DNA from: Acytostelium subglobosum LB1
Lineage: Eukaryota > Evosea > Eumycetozoa > Acytosteliales > Acytosteliaceae
Direction: 5' to 3'
Assembly: GCF_000787575.1 (NCBI RefSeq)
Contig: NW_012236525.1
Location: forward strand, 263,686-327,685
Length of the DNA stretch: 64,000 nucleotides
Both the position numbers and the translations under genes were made by a program. Each line of letters begins with the position of its first letter. Position 1 is the first letter of the stretch. This document shows, piece after piece, positions 54,133 through 64,000 of this stretch. A model generated the notes under the pieces. That model made no database searches. It had not been told where the DNA came from and was given only the letters and a program-made list of their open reading frames with translations.

Positions 54133-57100
54133 ATGGAGGCTGGCTTTGTAATGATACCACAGCAACAGGAGGAGATTGGTAATCATAATAATAAAGTCAA
54201 TTGTAATGAAGAACAGGAGTATGCTATTATTGGTAGTCTGGGACAAGGTACATTTGGAACTGTTTGTCTGATAGAGCATAAGCAAACACGTGTACGATAT
54301 GCACTCAAAGAGTTAAAGTATGGTGCATACATCGATCCAAAGGCAACCAAATACATCACTACCGAGAAGGAGATGCTCACCAAACTACTGGAAGGTCCAC
54401 AACATCCACATGTAGTTGGCATTGTTAAAGTGTTGGTAGGTATATCACCCGAATCCATCCATATCATCACATCACAGTTTGATTACTAATCAATCAATCA
54501 ATCACAAAGAATGAAACAAAGTATATCTTTGAATACTGCGACCAGGGAACACTTAAACAGTACTTTGCCAAGACTGTTAATCGTGAGGAGAGTATCGTCA
54601 GACATATGTTTGTTCAGATCTTGGCCGCATTACATTTCCTTCATGACAGGACCAAGCCAATCATTCATCGCGACATCAAGATGGAGAATATACTCGTCAA
54701 GCTCATTGGTGACAAGATCGTCTTTAAATGTATGTGACATCATCCCATCACATGCCCGGATCACTCACTCATTCAATCACATGATGATCCACTCTAGTGT
54801 CTGACTTTGGATTCGCCAAGTCCAGCACTTTCCTAAAGTCACTGCAGTCGGGTGTTGGCTCAGGTCCATATAGAGCACCTGAGATCATGCATGGAGCACC
54901 TTATAATCAGTCTGTGGATATATACGCACTTGGTGTCACACTACTCTTTACAGCGACAGGCAAGGCAGCGTCGTTGACCACCAACGTGCCAGACTCTCAT
55001 GAGTATATCGAGAAGCAATCAATATCCAGGGAGCTCAAGGATTTGATAAAGTCAATGGTACAGATATCAGAGAAGCGTGTGCCATCAGTTGTCGAGGTGC
55101 TCAAGTCTGATTGGGTCCAAGCCAAACAGATCATACTCGATGTTCAAGCTGGCCAGCACGTGACCAACTCAGCAATCACTTTGCGCAATCTCATTGATGG
55201 ATCATATCAATCAATCATCTCCGACACGTTCAAGATACCTGTCGAGCGCCAAGTCATCTATGTCTCCTACTATGATGGCGACACTCTCTCCCCATTCCCA
55301 TCATGCGTGGATCCACTCAGACCAATATATACAATTGTTTGTATCATTCACGCATTATCCATCAAAGTCAGTCGACCTGGATACTAACAACAACAACAAT
55401 ATCATTGACTCATTATAGGAGAAGATATATGTATACAATATTTATACATTCCCCAAGTTGCAATTGATCAGTATAGACAACCTGATCAAACATAAGAATA
55501 TGGCAGACACTGAGCGAGTGTTTAACTATCGATCAAATGTACATGTTGAGCAACAAGAGATCCTTGAGAAGGTCCAAGACATTGAGAAGATGTTGAATCA
55601 CAAGACTGATGTGTTTAGTCGATCCAAAGCCATCATTAGGACCTGTCTTCATTTAATCCAATCAATCGGTTATAGATTGTATGTATCCCTCATTCCTTCA
55701 TTCCTTCGTTCCATCATTCATATGATGACTAATCAACAAAAATAGGAATGGTACTTTGTTTAAACAGGCAGTGGATACATGTTTGGAGGCAATCAAGAAG
55801 TCACACTCATACTTGCCATTGTTTGAGAAGATCAAACTATTGCGATCCTTTGATATCAATGGTGTTGAATCCGATCATCCACTAACCAGTCACCTACCAA
55901 AGTTCCTACAACACATCCTATCATGTTCTCCAATCGACATGAGTGGTATGTATTGTACTTGACATTGGGTGGCAAGCATACTAACCAACATCCAATCAAT
56001 CAATATAGTGTTCCTAACATCAAAGAATCTAACAGATTATGGCAACTACTTGACATTGCTTGGAAACAGGATTGATGAGATCAATTCTAACAATACGGTG
56101 GAGGCCATTGCCAAGGATGTTGTACAGGTGAAGAATATACTGGAGGCACTTAAGAAGGATAGTGACATGCAGGTTATACTAAGCACGACAGACAATCTCA
56201 AGAGATGTGATATTGTCTTTAACAAGGCGTACACTTGGTATCTACAACTTCAAAAGAACATGTCCAGAGAGTTGGAGAATCTGAGCAACTACTTGCCACT
56301 ACTATTGAAGCATATGGGTCATATCGATGCCTTGCTCAACCGATTCACACCAATGCCATTTGACCAGTTGATCGAGGATGTCGAGAGAATCCCAATCTAT
56401 CATCAACAATGCAAGTTGGAGTATCAAAGCAGATCTAGCTTCAATCACATGCTTGGCCAGCTCCAACAGCGATCTGCGCTAGAGCTCCAAAAGGTTATCA
56501 ACGAGGAGTTAACAAGGAGAGAGCAGTATGATGTCCTTCACAACAATCATCCAACAACATGATGCAAGTAACTGACGCCACTATTCTTATCCACAATCAT
56601 ATTTAGGTTCGGTCATGTAGTGGCACCTAGAAACTTCACACCTGTCCAAGGTTTACCAAAGCCAATCAATCACATGTCATCGTTCCTTCCAACTCATCCC
56701 AAGAATGCAAACATCAATGATATGCTTGAGAGAATGACATTGGATATTGCCAAGGACACAGCACACTATCATCAGAACAAGTACCAAGAGCAACAGGTGG
56801 TTGGCGAGGTTCCTGTACAACCTCCTCGTGAGGAAGAGGTAGAACCCGTCTCTACAATATTCCAACCATCTGAACAGAATAGTGTCATCTGTCTAAAGTC
56901 CGATGCTGATCTACTCAAAGAGATTGGTGAAAAGGATGTTGTCATTGAAGTGTTGAATGGCAAGGTCCAGACCATGACTGGACAGATCCAAACCATGAGC
57001 AGCCAACTCGAAACTTTGAGCAACCAGTTACAGTCCAACGCAACAATAATGTCACAGCTAGAGACAAAGCTCAGTGCCGCCACGACAAGTTCCGAACAAA

Positions 57101-57513
57101 AAGCTGATCAAGTGCGAGACCTGATGGATCAGCTAGACAACCAGTATGAAGTGGGCTATAAGATGGAGTCCAAACAGAAGGAGCAAGAGTCCGAGCTCCA
57201 AAAGCTGCGCGAGCAAGTGGACGAATATCTAGAGCGTATCGAGTCAAAGGATCAAGAGCACGAAGAAAAGACAAACAGCACACGCAATAACTTTAAACGA
57301 GTAGAAGAAGCCTTGCGTAGAGATCATATTGAAAGCCGATCCACGATCCAGGCGCTCACTGAGAAGCTTGAGGCCATGGAGAAGCTGCACAATGCTATAC
57401 TCCTGGAGAAGGACTTCAAAATCGAGCAACTTGAGAGCCAAGTCAACTCACTCAGTATGGAGCTGGCAGACGCAAAGGCAATCAACCAAGTCATGGCAGA
57501 GGGCCAACAATGA
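54133..57513 (+). CDS. Ser/Thr protein kinase with long helical C-terminal region, 7 exons
   Basis: Exons 54133-54435, 54510-54729, 54798-55336, 55419-55678, 55746-55945, 56009-56525 and 56607-57513 join in frame to 981 aa. Kinase domain about 28-300: glycine loop GQGTFGTV (37), VAIK-type Lys in YALKELKY, HRDIKMEN (154), DFG (177), GPYRAPEIM and DIYALGVTLLF; all catalytic residues are present. Residues about 300-680 are helical; about 788-980 form a coiled coil (QTMSSQLETLSNQLQSN...). Two junctions are less certain: the exon 3 donor (GTTTGT at 55337) and the exon 6 donor (GTATGA at 56526), chosen because both keep the frame. The order kinase, intermediate domain, long helical scaffold recalls TBK1/IKK, but no ubiquitin-like domain was proven. 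Confidence 0.85.
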
Positions 57514-57572
57514 ACTAGTAATAAACTTGTGTAACTGTATTGTTTAAATGTATGTTATATTTGTTTAGCTAT

Positions 57573-60500
57573 TTATTGATTGATGTGAAGGTCTTGCAGG
57601 GAGAGGGCAAGGAACTTGGAACAGGTGGATGTAAGACCTATCTCTTCCACAAAAGACTTGATGTCGATGGTGTTGGCAGCAGAGAATGTTCGGACATCAT
57701 TGGTGGAGAGCTTGTCAATGACAGTGTCAACTGACTTGGTGTTGATACCGATGGTCTTGACCCAATCAAGGAAGCGGTCGTCCTCTAGTGTTTGAGCGAC
57801 GGTGTTGCACAGTGATGGGTTCTTGTTCTTGACCATTTCCAGCTGTCCAATGAAGATGTCGATGGTATCTGGTGTGACATGTGGCTGGAGCATCTCTCTG
57901 AGGTCAGAGTGGAGAGCAATGGCAATACGGAAGGTGTCAATGCCATTCGCATTAAGGATCTTGGCAATCATCGATCTGGTCTCGATATTGTCTATCTCTG
58001 CCAAGTTGGTGATCCACTTGAGGAACGAATCATTGTCCAACGCCACGAATGCCTTGGAGTAGACAAGCATCACACAGTTTGTCTCGAGTGTCTCTTGGTA
58101 CTCATCCTTGTTGACCAGTGTGTTCCTGTTTGTGCATCTAATGTACTGCTCATTGGTGTTCTTGATGTGGATCGAGTAGCTGCCACCTTCAGGGTTGTTT
58201 GGTTCATCTTCGTGGCACTGTTTGAGTTGGAGTATGTTAGTATCACTATAAGCAAATAATGCAATGGTTTGATGATAACACTTACCACAATGGAGTGAAT
58301 GGTGTATGTGATGCTCTTGTCAGTGATGAAGCTCTTGGAGATGTCAATTTGGTTGTCGAATTTGATCCTGTTGTAGGTCTTCTCCTCTGGACTGGTGAAT
58401 CGCTGGATTGATATAAAGATATATTGAGGAGACTCCAACAGTGCAGTTGCAAGTGGGAATGATCCTGCGCATCTTGCACACCTAAGGTTGGCAAAGAATA
58501 TGTTAGTACAACTGTGTGGCCGATGAGATGGAGAATAACTTACTGTCTCTTGTTCTTCATCTTGAGCTTAAAGATGTTCTGGAGACGGACACTGATGTCC
58601 TCTTCCTTGCCCTTGTTGAGGTCCTCAAAGATGAACTCAGACTCGGTGGTCTCCTTCTTGAATGGAAGGTTACAGTTGGAGCAGACTGCCTGGGTCTTTC
58701 CAATGATGAGATCCTTGTTGCGAGGGTCAAAGCCTGAGATGACCTTGAGGAACTGCATGAAGAAATCTCCCATGGATGGGGTGTCCTCAAAGACGTCAAC
58801 AAACTTGCGGTACAGTGGTCCAATGTCGATCTCGGCTGCTGAGATCTTCTGGCACTCCTGGAGGAACAGATGGGTCTCTTTGGCCAACTCAGCGTACTCG
58901 TTGTCTTCGTCATCGACCACGGTGGAGATGAACTCGGGCTTGTATCTGAGCCAGTTGAGGAAGCAGTGGATGTAGGGGTGGTCCTGTACGATCTTGAGAG
59001 GTCTGAGGTTGATCTCGCTTGGGTCCTGATCAACGACCAAGGCTTCAGTCTTGATCTCACCAAAGTCCTCAGCTCCGGGGTGTGTGTCGTCTTGGTCCTG
59101 GATATCATTGTCATTATCTCCAACAACCATACCATCACCTTGCTTGTCTACGATCTCCTCATCCTCATCTTCATCATTCTCCAAAGCTGGTTCAACATCA
59201 GACTCCTTCACAGCCTCATCATCCAAGACCATCTTGGTGTCATCCATGGATGCTTGTTGAGAGTTTGCTTGTTCTGCCTGAGGGACGACATAATCTTGTG
59301 GGAGGTAGGGCTCCACGTAGGTCTCCTTGGTCAGGTCCTGGTTCTGCAGCTTGAGCATCGAGAGAATCTCATGCATGGTCCTCATCAACACGGGATAGTA
59401 GGCCACAGGTGTCTTGTCCCTGATCAGCGACTGGAATGGAGCAGCAGTCGTTGGTGGAGGGTTGGTAATGGTGCCTAGCAGTGGAGTGATGTGTGCAATG
59501 AGCAACGAGTCTGGCTGAGTCTGCTTGAGTATCTCTCTGCTCTCCTTGGAGGACAGCTTCTGGATGACCTCTTGCAGATGGTTGATCCAGTTGAGGATGG
59601 TAGAGCTGTCCTTGGTGGCCTCTTCAAGCAGTCTGGCGCTGTTGGTCTCGAGGTGTTCAATGATCGACTGGTCCTGGAGGGCGGGCTCGGGGATGGTGTT
59701 GGCGTAGAGATGTCCAAACCTGAGATAGCCATTGACGACGAGCTGGGAGATTGTCTTGACACAGAACAGAGACACCTTGGACAGATCCTGGTTGATCTTG
59801 TGCGGCAACTGAGTGTCCATGCCAAAGCCGGCGCACACCTCCATGACGGACTTGTTAATGTTGTCTTGCTCGCCCAGCTGTTGAGTATGGTTGATCATCC
59901 TGGCAATGAGCGACGTGAAGAATCGGCACAGAGTCTCCAGCTCCTCGGGGTGCAGCTTGGAGTTGCACTTGTTCTCCAAGGGGATGCGCACGCCATCTGG
60001 AAGATCAAGAGCGAACTTGTCGTCGAGTTTCTCACGAATGTTGAGGAGATCGCGCACTGACTCGGGGATGAGTGATGGTACCAGTGGGGCCTTGATCGAT
60101 GCATCGGACATCTCCACATCATTGTTGTTGCTGATAGCAGCTGTCATCTTCTTGGACGCTGTCTTGTCAAGGAATGGGAAGTCGACAATGTACTGCTGTA
60201 ACTGCTTGCCTCCCTCGATCTTGCCCGAGACAAACTGGTAAGCCAGGTTGGACTCGATGTTGTCAAACATTGGCACGAACTTGTCACGTGTGAACGTCTG
60301 GAACTGTGCGATGGACTTGTAGATGAAGCGTCTGTAGTCGTCCACGGTGTAGTTGGAGCCCACCAAGTAGAAGTTCTCGCCAGGGCTAAAGGTGATGTTA
60401 CCGATATCGATCTCATTCATGTTGGTGTTGCCTTCGGTCACCTTGCTGAGAAGTGGACTGAGTCGTGGCTTGATCTCGTCACGATGCTTTATGGCCTTGG

Positions 60501-63500
60501 ACTGTGTGTTGTCCATCCAACTGTTGACGAGGTTGATGATCAGACCCTCGCCCAGATCCCTGTTGTGGAGCAGGTTGGACAATGGCATCTCATCGGTGAT
60601 CTCTTGCAGCACCTTCTCGTAGGCGGGACGCTCGCGACAGCCGCCCTCCATGATGTTGAGGTGCTCAAGGATCTTAGCCCATGAGCTCTTGAGGTCCTTC
60701 CATGCAGTGTTAATCGTTAGGATGGTGGCCTCCGTCTCAAAGTGGCCCGCAGCCAGGTACTCGATACACTTGGGTACGGTTTGATGCTGGTAGTCAGCGG
60801 GCAGACGACGGGCAAAGTGATTGAAGAACAGGTGCAGGAACTGGACGAGGTGGCTAAAGTACTTGGAGATGCAGATGACCGAGATGTTGGTCGAGAAGAA
60901 CAACAACAGTGGGCTGTTGGCCTTGGTCAACGCGTCGTGGATGAACTCATAGTCGTAGAAGGGCGAGAAGAAGTGCTTGGTGTACTCGCCACGCACCCTG
61001 ATGATGCTGTGCAGCACCTTGGACTTAGACACGATGGCGTCAATTCTCCTGGTCTTGATGTTGGGGTAGTCGTCCCACACACGCTTGATCATCTCGATCA
61101 GATAGGTCTCGTACAGCTCCACCTCCCTCGATGAGGCAAAGTGGGACTTCATCACAGGGCGTGGACGCGTGTATGAATCGCTCCACACGGCATAGAGAAT
61201 CTCCGTGACGATGTGGCCAGGCTCCATGAGCAGATCGCTCATCTGCTTGGTCTGCTTGATCTCGGTGATGGCTACCAGTGCTCTGGCACCCACATAGTCT
61301 GTGAGACCTTGTTTGGTCTTTTGGTAGTTCTCGAGCTTGTTGGCAAAGTGTATACTGGGGTCGGTGAGATGCCTGTAGTCTTCGTTCGTACCAAAGCTGA
61401 CTGTCCATGTGAAGGCGGCCCAGGAGGTGGCGGCAATCAGATACTTGTAGACTATATTGCCCTTCATACAGGTGACGGGCATCTCTTGAGCCTGCTCCCA
61501 ACGGTAGATCATACCACAGTCACGGAAGTAGAACTCGCACGCGGGGTAGAACTTTCCTGCGATCAACTTGAAGTCACGCACCAGATGGTAGAGATACATG
61601 TTGTCGGCGGCACCGATGGCTGCGGCCAGAGAGTTGACGAGCAGTTGCGCGTTGACGTAGAGTTCCTTGGGCTTCTGCGGATTCTTCATGAGGATGTCGT
61701 CGAGATGCTTGACACGCGCATCAAAGTCCTTGTTGACTATCTTCATAAAGTACTTGGAGAATGGCTCGTTATCGAGGGCAGCATTGAATGTGCTGCCAGG
61801 CTGCACGAGAGTTTTGATAAAGTCCATTGGCGCATCGTCGGTGTAGGCCTGGTATGTGAGCAGGAACATTGACATCCTGAAGAAACCAAGGGCGCGCGGG
61901 TTGCCGCGACTTTGCTGAACGAGCTGGTCGATCCTTGGTCGGCTCTTGGCCTCCAGCGCCAACTTGATATCGTTGTAGAACTTGCCATCCTCGGTGGAAT
62001 CGTCAATGACAAAGTGGAACAGAGATGACTCCTTCATGGACAGATCTTGGACTACCAAGCAGTTGGACATGCCCACTAAGTCCAAGAAGTCGCCAGACCT
62101 CAGTAGCTCAATCAAAAGTTTCTCGGACTTGATCTTGTTGAGCACGTACATCTGGAAGTAGTGCTTCTCGATCTTTGCCTTGAGCGCGGGGTTGGCTGGT
62201 ACGAGCAGGATGTCATTAATGATCGCGGCAAACTGTTTGTTGTTCTCAAAGAATGTCTTGGTCTTGGCGATCTGATCGTTGTTGATCATCGTCGCGAGCA
62301 CGTCAAGGAAGAGTGTGGCCAGTGCCAACATCTTGATCGTGGACATGATATCGCGTTCGGTCTTGAGCTTGTTCCACAATCCAATGCGATCAGTGATATT
62401 GGGTGGCTTGCTGCCCTTGTCCTCCTCGCGCAGTATCTCCAAACAGACAAAGTACAATGAGTTGACCATGTTGCAGTTCTTGGGTGCGTGCTGCATGTAC
62501 TCGGCAGGTGTGACGTCGAGGAACTTGAGGATGTTTTCAGAGGGCACACCCTTGGCCTCTTGCTGGAAGCAAAAGAAGATGGGGTTGGTGATGGCGTCGG
62601 CCTTGACCTGCAGCTCCTTCAACATTAACTCGTTGAAGCGATCCTTGTTGTGGTTGTAGCTGTTGTCCAACAGATTCTTAAAGATCTGGGCGTACCAACC
62701 CATGGGCATTACCATCGACTCGTCGATGCCTCCATTGTTGCACACCTTGAGGAATGCCTCAATGTTGGCCTTGGACAGTGTGATGAATGGCTCGATGCAG
62801 TCCATGAGACATGTGACGCTGAGCTGTGGCAGATTGTCCTTGGCAAGCGTGCGATTGAGCGTGGAGAATTGGGAAATGAATCGTGTGACCAGGTCATTGG
62901 GCTGCATCGTGACGATGCTGAACGAGCTGATGATCAGCTTGACAACTCGGAGAATAGTGTCCTCCTTGTTGTCAATGCTCGCGCTCATCAGAACCTTGAA
63001 CAGGACAAACACAAACGTGGTGAATGGCAGGACTTGCGGCGTGGACATCTTTGTGAGTTGTTCAATGGTCACCTGGTTGAGGATCTCGCGCACGACCGTG
63101 CACCAGTTGGAGATCTTGTCCATTAGGGCGTCATCGTTGAGGTCGATCTTGTTCTTGATAATCATGAACAATGTCTTGAAGGCCAGCATGGTGATGGCCG
63201 TCTTGGCCTTGGTCGTGTCCTGCAGGTTCTCGTTGGTGAGCTGCTCGCTGAGCTGGCCCTGGATGTTGATGTCGAAATCTAGGTACATCAATGGAGTGCT
63301 AATACTCTTGAGGTAGTGCACCGTGTTGAAGTAGAAGTGATTGCTCACGGTGAACAATAGGATCGAGTTGGAGCTGAGCGGGAAGATGTTCTTGAGCACC
63401 GTGACAACAAAGTCCATCCAGAGGGGGTCGGTGAAACGCATGGTCCTAACGACGTAGTCGTGTTGGTAGTAGTTGTACAACTCGCTCGACTTGTCGATGT

Positions 63501-64000
63501 AGGCGACCAGCTGGCGGATGGGGTGTGCATTGACGCGCTCGGTGAACTTCTTGAAGATGTGCGCGACACCACGCTCGGGGTTGAGGTTGAGTGTCTGCTC
63601 AAAGAGCGACTTGATGACTGTGGCGATCGAGTCGTACAAAGGCAGCTTGGGCGCTTGGCGGTATATCGATAGGTACAGGGTGACGGGCTCGAAGCGGCGT
63701 TCAATGTCGTCCGAGATCTTGGGCACCTTGACAGAGGCGATGAACAGACGGACCAGGTCCACGAGCAGTGTGTTTTCAACGGTGATCTGCGAGATCACAC
63801 CGTACGAGCCATAGTTGGTGAGCAGCTTGAAGATCTGCGACACCATGGGGTAGAAGAACGACGACATGGAGTTCTTGATCGAGTCGAGGAACGACTGCAC
63901 GATCTTACCCGAGAGGATCAGAGTGGAGATGTTGTTGATGATCCTGCTGAACAATGACTTTTCGTTCCACTTCTTGGAGAACTTGATGATGACCTCGCGG
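57573..64000 (-). CDS. Giant protein with degenerate USP domain and C-terminal repeats (5' end outside window)
   Basis: Exons 64000-58544 (continuing beyond the edge), 58481-58286 and 58217-57573; about 2098 residues visible. Some 1,580 residues of helical, ARM/HEAT-like sequence precede an acidic linker (NDEDEDEEIVDKQ). From about 1665 a USP-like fold is recognisable: HPYIHCFLNWLRYKPEF where the Cys box should be, a MGDFFMQFLKVI helix in place of the QQDAHEF box, zinc ligands CSNC and (after splicing) CARC, and GGSYSIHIKN where active enzymes have GHYTAY. The catalytic His is Ser, and the Asn-Thr-Cys box is not intact, so it should be inactive. The end has two 65-residue helical repeats (FLKWITNLAEI and FLDWVKTIGIN), SAM-like. 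The overall plan resembles USP9X/USP24/USP34. It converges on the kinase gene with a 59-base gap. Confidence 0.85.

Noticed and set aside
58870-59478. 202-codon plus-strand frame
   Set aside because: Antisense to the degenerate-USP giant gene, which has continuous host-like coding and matching splice sites.

Overview
The window looks like nuclear DNA of a dictyostelid social amoeba. The grounds are short GT-AG introns (mostly GTATGT or GTAAGT donors, about 20-150 nt exonic gaps), AT-rich intergenic DNA with moderately GC-rich exons, Gln/Asn/Ser/Thr homopolymers in proteins, an FNIP-repeat protein, large F-box/LRR-like proteins and a lamin of the NE81 type. No operons, no rRNA or tRNA genes, no CRISPR array and no retroelement were recognised. 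All exon models and functions here come from reading the sequence and from remembered family motifs; no database search was run.

Layout. 1-6.1 kb: a gene cut by the left edge (mitochondrial-type N terminus), an F-box/LRR-like protein, a three-exon lysosomal acid lipase and a Sec12/PREB-type Sar1 exchange factor, all on the minus strand. 6.7-19.8 kb, plus strand: a six-exon UBR-box/RING N-recognin E3, an intronless PhzF-type isomerase, a seven-exon USP4/11/15-type deubiquitinase and a GT10 fucosyltransferase. 20-25.1 kb: two small proteins of unknown role, an FNIP-repeat protein and a TauE/SafE anion exporter. 25.1-27.7 kb is sparse but holds two spliceable exons of an unknown minus-strand gene. 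27.7-30 kb: a Gln-rich Zn2Cys6 transcription factor. 31.5-41.5 kb: two paralogous syntaxins about 7 kb apart, with an EH-domain protein, RRP7, a TMEM135-like protein, and the recombination factors SWS1/ZSWIM7 and SWI5 between or beside them.

41.5-49 kb: an FtsJ-type rRNA methyltransferase, another F-box/LRR-like protein, the lamin (its CaaX box is carried on a separate 27-nt exon), a small AT-rich secreted protein and an ankyrin/zinc-ribbon protein. 49-49.9 kb: a long imperfect inverted repeat followed by a hAT transposase remnant. 49.9-64 kb: a secreted phosphoesterase-family phospholipase C, a mitochondrial rhodanese-like protein without its catalytic cysteine, a seven-exon protein kinase with a long helical tail, and the C-terminal ~2,100 residues of a giant protein ending in a degenerate USP fold and two repeats.

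Taken together the genes are ordinary chromosomal housekeeping and regulatory genes rather than one system. Themes that recur are ubiquitin signalling (UBR E3, active USP, degenerate USP, F-box proteins), membrane traffic (Sec12, two syntaxins, EH protein) and homologous recombination (SWS1 and SWI5 within 2 kb). The most unusual signals are the degenerate USP giant, the fungal-style Zn2Cys6 factor, the CaaX mini-exon, TCAA tetranucleotide arrays placed in sense orientation in many introns, a telomere-like interstitial repeat and the 111-nt inverted repeat.
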